64,000 nt of DNA from Pseudomonas putida (GTDB lineage Bacteria > Pseudomonadota > Gammaproteobacteria > Pseudomonadales > Pseudomonadaceae): positions 1,426,001 through 1,490,000 of the forward strand of contig NZ_JANHLD010000001.1 in NCBI RefSeq assembly GCF_028682455.1. Reading direction: 5' to 3'. A program made the translations under genes and the position numbers. Within the stretch, counting starts at the first letter, position 1. Each line of letters starts with the position of its first letter. The notes under the pieces were generated by a model. The model made no database searches. It was given only the letters and a program-made list of their open reading frames with translations, and was not told the origin of the DNA. Shown here piece by piece: positions 55,618 through 64,000 of the stretch.

Positions 55618-56431
55618 GGGTCGCTGCGGGCCGTGTGCGGGTGCGACGCAAGGCTGGTGCTTGCAGGGCCTGACGGCCATAGAAGAACACTGCTGTCACC
55701 CAGGTGGTCAGCCAGACGAAAATGCCTGCCCAGAAGGTATGCGACATATAGTGCCAGCCTTGCAGGACGCGGGTCGTCCCATAAACGAAGCCCAGCAGCA
55801 GGATCGCCACCAGCAAGGTGCGCGAATGGTGCCAGCGGTAGCGCCGGGCGACGAAGTACAGGGCCAGCAAAGTAAAGCCACTGGAGGCATGCCCACCTGG
55901 CCAGCAGCGACCCTCGCCGGCCTTGCTGAGCCAGGAGAACTGCTCATACCACTCCGTGCGCAACTGCGAGCCGCCATAGAGAGTGGTCTCCACCGGGCAA
56001 TACACGCTGGTATGGCTCTTGAGGTAGTGGATCACAGTGGTACACAAGGCGAAGGCCACGACCACGAAGAGAAAGTCGCGCCGATGCGCTGCGACCAAAC
56101 GCAGCAGCGGGGCGATACGCGAAGTTTCCAGGAGGCGGCTGTTGGCAAGCCGGGGGCGTTTGGCCAGCAGTGGCCAGATGAACGACAGCAGTGAGCCGAT
56201 GATCGCCGCCTCGCCGGTCCAGTTCGGCAGAATTCGTGGCCACTTGTGGGTGACTTTCTCGAACCATTGATCATGCAGCAGTGGGAACTGGCCGGTGGCA
56301 GGGTCCAGCAACAGGTTGCTGATCAGCCGGTCCAGCGAGGTCAGGTCGAACAGCAGGAAAACCAGCATGGCAAACAGCAGAGGGATGCCCAGGTTGGCCA
56401 GGTAAAAAGCTTTGCGAGAACCGGCCTGCAT
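55583..56431 (-). CDS. PAP2-family lipid phosphatase
   Basis: A 282-residue membrane protein with about six TM helices. PAP2 motifs: a K-x6-C-P variant (LKSHTSVYCP) instead of R-P, PGGHASSG (PSGH-like) and TRVLQGWHYMSH with the catalytic His. The R-to-C change in motif 1 resembles the variant seen in lipid A 1-phosphatase (LpxE)-like and other C1-type PAP2 enzymes; activity is unproven. The ATG at 56431 has AAGGA 7 nt upstream, inside the Ais-like gene end, implying coupling. Confidence 0.83.
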   Translation of the reverse strand: MQAGSRKAFYLANLGIPLLFAMLVFLLFDLTSLDRLISNLLLDPATGQFPLLHDQWFEKVTHKWPRILPNWTGEAAIIGSLLSFIWPLLAKRPRLANSRLLETSRIAPLLRLVAAHRRDFLFVVVAFALCTTVIHYLKSHTSVYCPVETTLYGGSQLRTEWYEQFSWLSKAGEGRCWPGGHASSGFTLLALYFVARRYRWHHSRTLLVAILLLGFVYGTTRVLQGWHYMSHTFWAGIFVWLTTWVTAVFFYGRQALQAPALRRTRTRPAATLSAMPASLRPE

Positions 56432-56433
56432 GC

Positions 56434-57120
56434 TTACGTCCTTGTGCTGTTCAGGAGTTTTTGCCATTGACCGGCGTTCATCTGGCCGAGGATTCGTGGC
56501 TTGCCGTTGGCCGCGACGGAAACGAACAAGGCACTGGCATAGTCGCTGGCGCGCTCCCCGCCGGGCACGTTCAACTGGCGTTCCATATGGTCGATGCAGC
56601 CGCTGTGGGTCACCAGCACCAGGTTGTGCTCCGCCGACTTGTGCGCAAGGGCTGTCTTGGCGAAGTCGCTGTCGCATTGCTGTACCCAGTCTTCACTGCT
56701 GACGGCCTTGCCGAAGATAAAGTGCGCGGTCTGCCGGGTTCTGAGCTGTGGGCTGCTGAGCACGTCGGCATCTTTGAGGCCCAGTTGCTGCAGGCCATGG
56801 CCGACGTCTGTGGCGCTTTGGCTGCCTGCCACGGTGATCCCGCTGGGGTCGTCCAGGCAGCGGTTGCTTGACCGGTCACAGCGCTCGGCGTGGCGGATCA
56901 GCACGATAACGGCGCCTTTGGACCATTCTTTGTAAACACCACTGCTGCGCATTTGATTGTCGCTGCCAAGGTCCACGATTTGAGTTCTCGTTGATGCCCA
57001 TGCGGTGAGTGAGGCCAGTGCGAGTAACAGGCACAGGCCGACAACCATCGTGTTGAGGGAGGGTAGGCGTCGTCGTTCGAGCGCTGACCGTGGGGTGTTC
57101 TGAGCGGTGCCTGGCAACAT
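56434..57120 (-). CDS. Histidine phosphatase family protein (Ais-like)
   Basis: A 228-residue histidine phosphatase with an N-terminal membrane anchor or signal (MVVGLCLLLALASLTAWA, about 24-43). The phosphohistidine motif is LIRHAERCDRSSNRCLDDPSGIT and the second His is in LVTHSGCIDHM. The CDRS-x-N-x-CL block resembles Ais, an LPS core heptose-phosphate phosphatase. The ATG at 57120 has GGAG 7 nt upstream. It is followed directly by the PAP2 gene, suggesting a lipid/LPS phosphate-removal pair. Confidence 0.78.
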   Translation of the reverse strand: MLPGTAQNTPRSALERRRLPSLNTMVVGLCLLLALASLTAWASTRTQIVDLGSDNQMRSSGVYKEWSKGAVIVLIRHAERCDRSSNRCLDDPSGITVAGSQSATDVGHGLQQLGLKDADVLSSPQLRTRQTAHFIFGKAVSSEDWVQQCDSDFAKTALAHKSAEHNLVLVTHSGCIDHMERQLNVPGGERASDYASALFVSVAANGKPRILGQMNAGQWQKLLNSTRT

Positions 57121-57482
57121 GCTGCTGCTCCATGACGCGGGGTCGGATCGGGTAGCAGCCGCAGGGGCAGGTACCACGAGAATGGCAGCACTGTAGGGGG
57201 CGGTCCGTGGTGAGCAGGTGAAGTGGATGTGAAAAAAATCTTTGCCGCGCAATTGAATGGCTGGCGACGCTCTTGGCGGTGGCGGGAACAAAAAACGTGG
57301 GTGAGGTGTCGGAGAAACGCAGCATCTTTTAATTGATTGCTGCTGTAGTTGTAACTAAATGTATGTATCAGAGTATAACTTATGAAATAATTAGTTACTT
57401 TGCGTAAATATTGTAAATAGACTTCAGTTGATAATTGCTCGTAAATAGTATTGCGCATCATTTTCTGATGGTGGCAGTACTA
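57121..57482. promoter_or_regulatory. 362-bp AT-rich regulatory region between the Ais-like gene and the TonB receptor
   Basis: From about 57320 the sequence drops to roughly one-third GC, in contrast to the surroundings. It contains inverted GTAACTAA (57351-57358) and TTAGTTAC (57391-57398), an AGTATAACT palindrome between them (57372-57380), and a GTTGATAAT half-site (57427-57435) resembling part of a Fur box, but no full Fur box. The dyad may bind a regulator of the divergent genes. No small gene was found in it. Confidence 0.5.
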
Positions 57483-59666
57483 ATGGCACATAAAGTTGAA
57501 ACAATACGTCGTTCAGAATCCGGTCATCTCTACACGGCACTGGGTCTGGCCGTGGCTTCCTGGTCTTCGGTCAGCCTGGCTGAAACTTCAAATGCGCCGG
57601 TAAACAAACCGGGAACGGCGTTGGAGCTCGATGCCACCGATATCACCGGCAAGCACCACGAAACGTTCAAGGTCGATGAAATGTCATCGCCCAAGTTCAC
57701 CGCGCCCCTGCGTGAAACGCCCAAGTCGATCACCATCATTAATGAAGCCTTGATCAAAGAGCGGGCTGCCACCTCGCTCACCGATGTATTGCGCACCACG
57801 CCGGGTATTACCCTGGGCGCGGGCGAGGGCGGTACGCCGTTGGGCGATCGCCCGTTCATTCGCGGCTTTGAAGCCAGTACCGATATCCAGATCGATGGCG
57901 TGCGCGACCTGGGGCGTATCTCCCACGAGGCGTTCAACGTCGAGTCGGTGGAAATCGTCAAGGGCCCTGGCTCGGCCTACAGCGGCCGGGGTTCGACCGG
58001 CGGCTCGATCAACCTGGTGAGCAAGACCGCCAAGATGGAAGACTCCATCGGTGGCAGCGTGACCATGGGTACCGATCAGCTATGGCGCAACACTATCGAT
58101 ATCAACCAGTACCTGCCCGAGCAGGATCTGGCGCTTCGTTTGAATGCCATGAAACATGAAGCCGACACACCGGGCCGCGATGATGTCGAAGTCAAACGTT
58201 GGGGCATTGCGCCGACCATTACCTGGGGCTTGCAGGGCCCGACCCGGGTCACCGCAAGTTACTACCACCTTGAAACTGACGATATTCCGGATCAGGGCCA
58301 CCCGATTTCCCTGATCACCCAGAAACCTGCAAACGTTGATCGCGACAACTTCTACGGCCTGGTGGATCGTGACTTCCGTAAAACCTCCGCCGACCTGGCA
58401 ACTCTGATTCTCGAACATGACTTCAGTGAAGAGCTGTCGGTACGCAACACCCTGCGCGGTGGCCGTACCATGCAGAACTACGTAATGAGCCGTCCGGTAT
58501 TTGCCAACGTCGCGCAAGAAGAGGCCGGGCTGGTCGGGCGCGGGTTCCGCCCACGCAATGTGGTCAACACCTCGGTCATCAACCAGACCGACCTGTTTGG
58601 CAAGTTCCAGACCGGTGACATCAAGCACAGTTATGCCGCAGGCCTAGAAGTCAGCCGCGAAACCATTACCGACAAAGACAAACATGCCGGTAACAACGGT
58701 ATTGCGGCGGATCTCTACAACCCCAATCCCCATGACGGCGGCTGGACGTTGTTGCCAGGTACCGGTGAGGTCACCAGCAAGAACCAGACGCAGGTCAAGT
58801 CGCTGTACGTCTTCGACACCCTGGGCCTGCATGAGCAGTGGGACCTGAACCTGGGCCTGCGTTACGACGACTATGAGGTGAAGAACCGCGTCGAAGGCGG
58901 CGCCGAGTCGTCCAGCGAATTGTGGAACTACCAGGTCGGCGTGGTCTTCAAGCCGATGCCTAACGGCAGCATCTATCTCTCCTATGGCACATCGTCCAAC
59001 CCGTCGGGTGAGAACACCCAGTCGGGCGGTGCAGACGGTGCTGGTGCCGGTAACCTCAACGGCAACAAGGCCAACCTGGACCCGGAAAAATCCCGCAGCG
59101 TAGAGCTGGGTACCAAGTGGGATGTGCTCAACGAGCAGCTGTCGCTGACCGCCGCCGTGTTTCGCACCGAAAAAACCAATGCCCGGGTAACCGACCCGAT
59201 CACAGGCCTGGTGGCCCTGGATGGCGACCAGAAGGTCACCGGTATCGAGCTGGGCGCAACCGGCCGCATCACCGATGCCTGGGCGGTCTGGGCGGGCTAC
59301 ACCTACCTGGACGCCGAAGTGGTGAAGTCGGGCGGTGACCGCAGCAACGACGGCAACCAGTCCAAGTTCATTGCGCCCAACAGCTTCAGCGTGTGGAGCT
59401 CCTACGACATCACCGACCGCTGGACCGTCGGTGCCGGCGCCAACTATATGGACGAGCGCTACATGAACGACGCCAACACCATCACTGTCGATGACTACTG
59501 GCGCTACGACGCAATGGTCGGCTACAAGGTCAACAAGAATCTGGACCTGCAGCTCAACGTCCTGAACCTGACCGACGAAACCATCTACGATGCGTCCCAT
59601 GTCGGCTTGTTCGCCACCGTGGCGCCGGGCCGCTCGGCCGAGCTGACGGCAAACTTCAAGTTCTGA
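57483..59666 (+). CDS. TonB-dependent catecholate-siderophore-type receptor (Fiu/PiuA-like)
   Basis: A 727-residue outer-membrane receptor. Signal peptide to about residue 33; a plug domain follows, with TPKSITIINEALIKERAA, PGITLGAGEGG and RPFIRGFEASTDIQIDGVRDLG, and a 22-strand barrel ending with Phe. It is closest by sequence style to the Fiu/PiuA group that takes up catechol siderophores and siderophore-cephalosporins. The start at 57483 is preferred although its ribosome site is weak; an ATG at 57468 is also in frame. Neither a PiuC oxygenase gene nor a TonB gene is adjacent. Confidence 0.9.
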   Translation: MAHKVETIRRSESGHLYTALGLAVASWSSVSLAETSNAPVNKPGTALELDATDITGKHHETFKVDEMSSPKFTAPLRETPKSITIINEALIKERAATSLTDVLRTTPGITLGAGEGGTPLGDRPFIRGFEASTDIQIDGVRDLGRISHEAFNVESVEIVKGPGSAYSGRGSTGGSINLVSKTAKMEDSIGGSVTMGTDQLWRNTIDINQYLPEQDLALRLNAMKHEADTPGRDDVEVKRWGIAPTITWGLQGPTRVTASYYHLETDDIPDQGHPISLITQKPANVDRDNFYGLVDRDFRKTSADLATLILEHDFSEELSVRNTLRGGRTMQNYVMSRPVFANVAQEEAGLVGRGFRPRNVVNTSVINQTDLFGKFQTGDIKHSYAAGLEVSRETITDKDKHAGNNGIAADLYNPNPHDGGWTLLPGTGEVTSKNQTQVKSLYVFDTLGLHEQWDLNLGLRYDDYEVKNRVEGGAESSSELWNYQVGVVFKPMPNGSIYLSYGTSSNPSGENTQSGGADGAGAGNLNGNKANLDPEKSRSVELGTKWDVLNEQLSLTAAVFRTEKTNARVTDPITGLVALDGDQKVTGIELGATGRITDAWAVWAGYTYLDAEVVKSGGDRSNDGNQSKFIAPNSFSVWSSYDITDRWTVGAGANYMDERYMNDANTITVDDYWRYDAMVGYKVNKNLDLQLNVLNLTDETIYDASHVGLFATVAPGRSAELTANFKF

Positions 59667-59684
59667 TACTGCCCGCCCCGAAAG

Positions 59685-59718
59685 TCTCGACAGTGCCGGC
59701 CTGGCCGCGCTGTCGAGA
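59685..59718 (+). terminator. Hairpin after the TonB receptor gene
   Basis: TCTCGACAG (59685-59693) and CTGTCGAGA (59710-59718) form a 9-bp stem over a GC-rich 16-nt loop that can itself pair. It lies 18 bp past the stop. No immediate U-tract; AATTTTC follows 6-12 nt later. Confidence 0.5.
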
Positions 59719-59803
59719 TGCTGAATTTTCTCACTGCCTGATCGCCACATCGCTTGCGCCTGCCTACGCTGTAAACTGCAGGTGATGTGCTCAGGAGCAG
59801 GCA

Positions 59804-60373
59804 ATGACCCCCATACTCGAACTGGAAAGCGCACGCCTGGTGCTGCGCCAATGGCAGGACGACGATCTTGCCGAGTTCTGCGCCATGTGCGCCGATCCGC
59901 AGGTGATGCGCTACTTTCCAGCTCCGCTGACGCGTCTTGAAAGTGCCGCCTTGATCGGTCGCATTCGTGGCCATTTCAATGAATACGGTTACGGGCTCTG
60001 GGCCCTTGAGCGCAAGGACACCGGTGCCTTCATTGGCATGACTGGCCTGCTCAACGTCAACTTCCAGGCCGACTTCACTCCCGCCGTGGAAATCGGCTGG
60101 CGCCTGGCGCGTCGTCATTGGGGCCTGGGCTTTGCCAGTGAGGCGGCCTGGACCAGCTTACGCTGCGCCTTTGCCCAGCTGGGGCTCGAGCAAGTGGTGT
60201 CATTCACCACCGAGAGCAACCTGCCGTCGCAGAAAGTGATGCAAGCCATTGGTATGCAGCACGACCCGGGCGGCAGTTTCCTGCACCCGAAACTGCCCGA
60301 GTTTCATCCCCTGCGCCCCCATGTGCTGTACCGCATCAACCGGGCCCAGTGGCAGCAAACACTGCGTGGCTGA
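59804..60373 (+). CDS. GNAT-family N-acetyltransferase (RimJ/RimL-like)
   Basis: A 189-residue acetyl-CoA-dependent acetyltransferase. It has the N-terminal SARLVLRQWQDDDLAEF block and motif A EIGWRLARRHWGLGFASEA for acetyl-CoA binding. Substrates may be a ribosomal protein N-terminus, an amino acid or a small amine; the sequence does not decide. AGGAGCAGGC lies 6 nt before the ATG. It is co-oriented with tesB, 77 bp away. Confidence 0.87.
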   Translation: MTPILELESARLVLRQWQDDDLAEFCAMCADPQVMRYFPAPLTRLESAALIGRIRGHFNEYGYGLWALERKDTGAFIGMTGLLNVNFQADFTPAVEIGWRLARRHWGLGFASEAAWTSLRCAFAQLGLEQVVSFTTESNLPSQKVMQAIGMQHDPGGSFLHPKLPEFHPLRPHVLYRINRAQWQQTLRG

Positions 60374-60450
60374 ATCGCACAACATACGGGTGGGTAATGA
60401 CAAACCCTGTATCATTTGTCGCAGTTGTGCATAGCTTTGGAGAATTGTGA

Positions 60451-61320
60451 ATGAGCCACGTGTTGGACGATCTGGTCGACCTGCTGAGTCTGGAAGCCAT
60501 CGAGGAAAATCTGTTCCGCGGGCGTAGCCAGGACCTGGGCTTTCGCCAGCTGTACGGTGGTCAGGTGCTCGGCCAGTCGCTATCGGCCGCCAGCCAGACA
60601 GTCGAAGAGGCGCGTCATGTGCACTCGTTGCATGGTTACTTTTTGCGCCCGGGCGATGCGGCGATGCCGGTGGTGTACTCGGTGGATCGGGTGCGCGATG
60701 GGGGCAGCTTCAGCACCCGGCGGGTGACGGCCATCCAGAAGGGACAGCCGATCTTCACCTGCAGCGCCTCGTTCCAGTACGACGAGGAAGGCTTCGAGCA
60801 CCAGACACAGATGCCGAAAGTGGTTGGCCCGGAAAACCTGCCGACGGAAGTCGAGTTGTTCCAGCGCATCGCCAATCGCCTACCTGAGTCCATCCGCGAG
60901 AAGATGCTCTGCGCCAAGCCGATCGAGATGCGCCCGGTCACCGAGGAAGACCCGTTCAACCCCAAGGCGGGAGATCCAGTGAAGTACATCTGGTTCCGCG
61001 CCGACGGCACCTTGCCGGACGTTCCCGCATTGCACAAATACATGCTGGCCTATGCCTCGGACTTCGGTCTGCTGACCACCTCGCTGCTGCCCCACAGCAA
61101 ATCGGTGTGGCAGAAGGACATGCAGATTGCCAGTCTTGATCACGCGCTGTGGTTCCATGGCAACCTGCGCGCGGACGAGTGGCTGCTGTATGCGATGGAC
61201 AGCCCCTGGGCTGGAAACGCCCGTGGATTCTCCCGCGGCAACATCTACAACCAGGCCGGGCAACTGGTGGCGTCGGCTTGCCAGGAAGGCCTGATCCGTC
61301 ATCGCAAGGACTGGGCATGA
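60451..61320 (+). CDS. tesB: Acyl-CoA thioesterase II
   Basis: A 289-residue double-hotdog thioesterase that hydrolyses medium- to long-chain acyl-CoAs. Typical segments are QDLGFRQLYGGQVLGQSLSAAS, VHSLHGYFLRPGD, LDHALWFHGNLRADEWLLYAMDSPWAGNARGFSRGNIYNQAG. The length equals E. coli TesB. The stop overlaps the HAD gene start (ATGA), so the two are translationally coupled. Confidence 0.95.
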   Translation: MSHVLDDLVDLLSLEAIEENLFRGRSQDLGFRQLYGGQVLGQSLSAASQTVEEARHVHSLHGYFLRPGDAAMPVVYSVDRVRDGGSFSTRRVTAIQKGQPIFTCSASFQYDEEGFEHQTQMPKVVGPENLPTEVELFQRIANRLPESIREKMLCAKPIEMRPVTEEDPFNPKAGDPVKYIWFRADGTLPDVPALHKYMLAYASDFGLLTTSLLPHSKSVWQKDMQIASLDHALWFHGNLRADEWLLYAMDSPWAGNARGFSRGNIYNQAGQLVASACQEGLIRHRKDWA

Positions 61321-61910
61321 GCCTGAACGATATCCGTCACTGGGTCTTCGACATGGATGGCACCTTGACCGTGGCGGTGCATGACTTTGCCGCCATTCGC
61401 GAGGCGCTGGAGATTCCGCCTGCCGACGATATCCTCACCCACCTGGCCGCCTTGCCCGCAGCAGAAGCCGCGGCCAAGCACGCCTGGTTGCTGGAGCACG
61501 AGCGGGACCTGGCGATTGGCTCGCAAGCCGCCGTGGGCGCTGTGGAGCTGGTACGGGAGTTGGTTGGGCGTGGTTGCCAACTGGGCATTCTGACCCGCAA
61601 CGCGCGGGAGCTTGCCCATGTGACGCTGGAGGCCATCGGCCTGGCAGATTGCTTTGCCGAGCAGTACGTGCTGGGGCGTGATGAAGCGCCACCCAAGCCG
61701 CACCCCGGTGGTTTGCTGAAACTGGCCGAGGCCTGGGACGTGTCGCCGGCCGAGATGGTCATGGTGGGCGACTACCGCTTCGACCTGGATTGCGGCCGGG
61801 CGGCGGGCGCCAGGACCATTCTGGTCAATCTGCCGGACAACCCCTGGCCGGAGCTGGCCGACTGGCATGCGGCGGATTGCCGGGCTTTGCAGGGATTGTT
61901 ACGCGGCTGA
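61317..61910 (+). CDS. HAD-superfamily hydrolase
   Basis: A 197-residue HAD phosphatase, subfamily IA type. Motif I FDMDGTLTVAVHDF with two aspartates, motif II LTRNARE, motif III KPHPGG (Lys) and motif IV VMVGDYRFDLDCG are in order. It probably dephosphorylates a small phosphorylated metabolite; specificity unknown. The ATG at 61317 overlaps the tesB stop by 4 nt. Ends before a REP doublet. Confidence 0.92.
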   Translation: MSLNDIRHWVFDMDGTLTVAVHDFAAIREALEIPPADDILTHLAALPAAEAAAKHAWLLEHERDLAIGSQAAVGAVELVRELVGRGCQLGILTRNARELAHVTLEAIGLADCFAEQYVLGRDEAPPKPHPGGLLKLAEAWDVSPAEMVMVGDYRFDLDCGRAAGARTILVNLPDNPWPELADWHAADCRALQGLLRG

Positions 61911-61919
61911 TTCGATTTG

Positions 61920-61986
61920 ATCGCGGGGCAAACCCGCTCCTGCCGGAAGCGCACATATCCTCGGTAGGAGCGGGCTTGCCCCGCGA
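61920..61986. repeat. REP doublet downstream of the HAD gene
   Basis: Left arm ATCGCGGGGCAAACCCGCTC (61920-61939) and right arm GTAGGAGCGGGCTTGCCCCGCGA (61964-61986), inverted around about 24 nt. It lies between the convergent HAD gene and the second TonB receptor gene, likely a bidirectional 3'-end structure. Confidence 0.86.
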
Positions 61987-61992
61987 AACGCA

Positions 61993-64000
61993 TCAGAAAT
62001 CCCAGCGGGTGGTCAGCATCACGTTGCGAGCCTCACCGTAGTAGGTGGTATCGAAGTTGCCCAGCCCGCTCAGGTAGCGCTTGTCGAACACGTTGTTGGC
62101 GTTGACGGTGAAGCTCAGGTGTTCGTCGTACTGGTAGCGGGTCATCAGGTCGACCAGGGTGTAGCCGCCTTGCTTGATGTAGGTGTAGTCGTTCACCGCA
62201 CCGCTGTAGATCTTGCCGTAGAACGCACTCTGCCAGTTCACGCCACCACCGACGGTGACCTTGTCCATCACGCCCGGCAGGCGGTAGGTGGTGAAAATTC
62301 GCACCAGATGCTCAGGCTTGCTGGTGCTCATCGGGAAGCCGTAGATGCGCTGCTCGTCGGCATCGCGGGTGCGGGCATAGGTGTAGCCGGCCGAGAGGTT
62401 CCAGCCTTCCATCAGCTCACCCGCGACTTCCAGCTCCACACCTTTTGTGGTCGCACCGTCAGTTGCCTTGTAGATGCCTTCGTTGGTGAATGGATTGGAG
62501 CCGATTGATTCGGCGACGTTGTCCTGTTCGATGCGGAAGAAGGCCAGGCTGGCATTGAGCCGACCGTCGAAGTACGCCGCTTTCAGACCGGCTTCGTAGC
62601 TGTCGCCCTCGACCGGGTCCAGGGTTGAGCCGTTGATGTCCTTGTTGGTCTGTGGCTGATAGATCGAGGTGTAGCTGGCGTACACCGAGTAGGTGTCGTC
62701 CAGGTCATACACCGCGCCTGCATAGGGCGTGACGACGCCATGCTGTTTGTAGCTGGCCGAGTTGTCCTGGAAGATCGGGTTCAGGCCGTCATAGTTGTAG
62801 TCGTCGTGGTACTTGAAGGTGCTGACCCGGGTACCGAGGATCAGCGAAAGGTCGTCGGTAGCGCGCAGGCGGGTGGCGATGTAGGCGCCGTTCTGGCTTT
62901 TTTGTTGCTCGTACTTGCCGTTTTTCGGGAAGTCGGGCACGCCGATATCGCCTTTCCAGTCGAAGATGCTACCCGGCACCATGGCAAATTCGCTGGTGTC
63001 CCAGGTGCTGCCGGTCTGGCGCGAATGGGAGGTGTTGAAGCCCACCACCAGGTCATGCTGGCGACCGAACAGGCTGAAAGGACCGGAGAGGTTCAGGTCG
63101 GCACTGTTTTGCACCCGATGGCCTTCCCAGCGTCCCCAAAAGAAAAACATGCCGTTGCCGTCACGGTCCGGGCTGCCGCCGCTGGCCGAGGCCAGGCGGG
63201 TATCGTGGTCGGTTTGCAGCTGGTTGACGCTGAGCTTGAGCGACCAGTCATTGACCAGCGCCTGCTCAAGGGAGGCGAAGTAGGTGCGGTTCTGGAAGTC
63301 GCGGCGGCTCCAGTCAGCGCCCGGGTTGAACGAGCGCGAGAAGTCGGTGCGGCCGCCGTCGGTGTAGTACACCGGGTTACCGGTCCAGGAGGAGCCACGT
63401 GGGGTGGTGGTCTGCTGGTCGATACCGACGGTCAGCAGGGTGTCGGGGGTGATGTCGGCTTCGAGGATGCCGTAGTACACCTCTTTCTTCTGCTCGTAGT
63501 GATCCTGATAGCCTTGTTTGTCCTGCTGCGCCCCGACAAAGCGCCCTCGCACCGTACCGTTGTCATTGAGCGGCCCCGACACATCACCCTCGCCACGGTA
63601 GTTGTCCCAACTGCCGGCGCTGCCGGTCAGCGAGGCCTGGAACTGGGCGGTGGGCTTCTTGCGGATCAGGTTGACCGTGGCGGACGGGTCGCCGGAACCT
63701 GTCATCAGGCCGGTCGCGCCCTTGAGTACTTCTACCCGGTCATAGATGGCCATATCGACATGGGCGGTGCCTTCGCCGTACACGCCGTCATAGATGGTGT
63801 TCACGCCGTCGTACTGGTAGTTGGTGATCACCTGGCCGCGGCTGGAAAAGTCGACCCGGTCACTGTCGTAGGTCTGGCCGGAAACACCGGGGGTGTTGCG
63901 CAGTACATCGGAGATGCTCTGGGCGCCCTGGTCGTCCATCTGCTGGCGGGTGACCACGGTGATCGATTGAGGTGTTTCGCGGATCGACAGCGGCAGCTTG
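61993..64000 (-). CDS. TonB-dependent siderophore receptor (FpvA/FhuE-like), 5' end beyond window
   Basis: At least 669 codons; the start and signal peptide lie past the window edge, while the stop is at 61993. The plug carries RETPQSITVVTRQQMDDQGAQSISDVLRNTPGV, RGQVITNYQYDGV and VEVLKGATGLMTGSGDPSATVNLIRK, characteristic of ferric pyoverdine/coprogen receptors. The barrel ends ARNVMLTTRWDF with the terminal Phe. Whether an N-terminal signalling domain exists cannot be seen. No sigma/anti-sigma genes lie on this side. Confidence 0.9.
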   Translation of the reverse strand, partial: KLPLSIRETPQSITVVTRQQMDDQGAQSISDVLRNTPGVSGQTYDSDRVDFSSRGQVITNYQYDGVNTIYDGVYGEGTAHVDMAIYDRVEVLKGATGLMTGSGDPSATVNLIRKKPTAQFQASLTGSAGSWDNYRGEGDVSGPLNDNGTVRGRFVGAQQDKQGYQDHYEQKKEVYYGILEADITPDTLLTVGIDQQTTTPRGSSWTGNPVYYTDGGRTDFSRSFNPGADWSRRDFQNRTYFASLEQALVNDWSLKLSVNQLQTDHDTRLASASGGSPDRDGNGMFFFWGRWEGHRVQNSADLNLSGPFSLFGRQHDLVVGFNTSHSRQTGSTWDTSEFAMVPGSIFDWKGDIGVPDFPKNGKYEQQKSQNGAYIATRLRATDDLSLILGTRVSTFKYHDDYNYDGLNPIFQDNSASYKQHGVVTPYAGAVYDLDDTYSVYASYTSIYQPQTNKDINGSTLDPVEGDSYEAGLKAAYFDGRLNASLAFFRIEQDNVAESIGSNPFTNEGIYKATDGATTKGVELEVAGELMEGWNLSAGYTYARTRDADEQRIYGFPMSTSKPEHLVRIFTTYRLPGVMDKVTVGGGVNWQSAFYGKIYSGAVNDYTYIKQGGYTLVDLMTRYQYDEHLSFTVNANNVFDKRYLSGLGNFDTTYYGEARNVMLTTRWDF

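Noticed and set aside
57427..57445. Fur box upstream of the TonB receptor
   Set aside because: Only the GATAAT half matches; the 19-bp consensus comparison gives too few matches for a call.

Overview
The window is a compact, GC-rich gammaproteobacterial chromosome segment that fits a fluorescent Pseudomonas, most likely the P. putida group. The evidence is gene order (proA-nadD-rsfS-rlmH-mrdA-rodA-mltB-rlpA-dacA, ybeD-lipB-lipA, leuS-lptE-holA, miaB-phoH-ybeY-corC-lnt, hemL-thiE-thiD-ladS locus, amn, hrpB) plus several copies of a REP of the type gcggggcaagcccgctcctac seen in that group. No rRNA, tRNA, insertion sequence, prophage, CRISPR or integrase was found. Almost all of it is core genome.

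Layout. 0-5.6 kb: a truncated MORN-repeat lipoprotein that runs into a C13-peptidase-like domain, a MaoC-type hydratase, an lrgA-lrgB pair, a Lon-substrate-binding-domain protein, a DedA-PAP2 fusion and a 3-methyladenine glycosylase. 5.8-15.1 kb: proline and NAD synthesis and ribosome-maturation genes, then the cell-elongation and peptidoglycan genes (PBP2, RodA, MltB, RlpA, DacA). 15.1-19.5 kb: lipoate synthesis, an LD-carboxypeptidase and a second MltB-family transglycosylase. 19.5-24.1 kb: the ribosome-rescue factor arfA with a terminator hairpin inside its coding sequence, holA, lptE and leuS. 24.4-31.9 kb: a small hypothetical, ydcF, the lnt-corC-ybeY-phoH-miaB run, a DUF1820 gene and a Sel1-repeat protein. 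32-38.8 kb: hemL, thiE, thiD, a LadS-type sensor kinase without a receiver domain, and an AidB-like acyl-CoA dehydrogenase. 38.8-46.3 kb: amn, rluE, a small membrane protein, an Lrp-family regulator, a divergent multi-hairpin RNA locus, a CDF metal exporter, a lipoprotein and hrpB. 46.4-55.1 kb: hypothetical and membrane proteins, a DUF2076 protein, a NYN nuclease next to a DnaQ-like exonuclease, an Lrp/EamA divergent pair, rhlE, a flavoprotein and a histone-deacetylase-like hydrolase. 55.2-64 kb looks the most accessory: a half-size EamA protein, a PAP2 phosphatase with an Ais-like histidine phosphatase, a catecholate-type TonB receptor behind an AT-rich leader, a GNAT enzyme, tesB, a HAD hydrolase and a second, truncated, TonB siderophore receptor.

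The most interesting non-coding signals are: (1) the locus at about 41.8-42.0 kb, a string of hairpins ending in a perfect intrinsic terminator and preceded by repeated TTGNGCAA-like sites next to an Lrp gene; (2) five perfect TTATCCACA DnaA boxes within 2.3 kb at 53.2-55.5 kb; (3) the arfA internal terminator; (4) a REP that supplies the last codons of a flavoprotein gene; (5) three convergent gene pairs whose two TAG stops share one CTAG. No wholly new multi-gene defence or biosynthetic system is evident. The best candidate for something undescribed is the Lrp-linked RNA.
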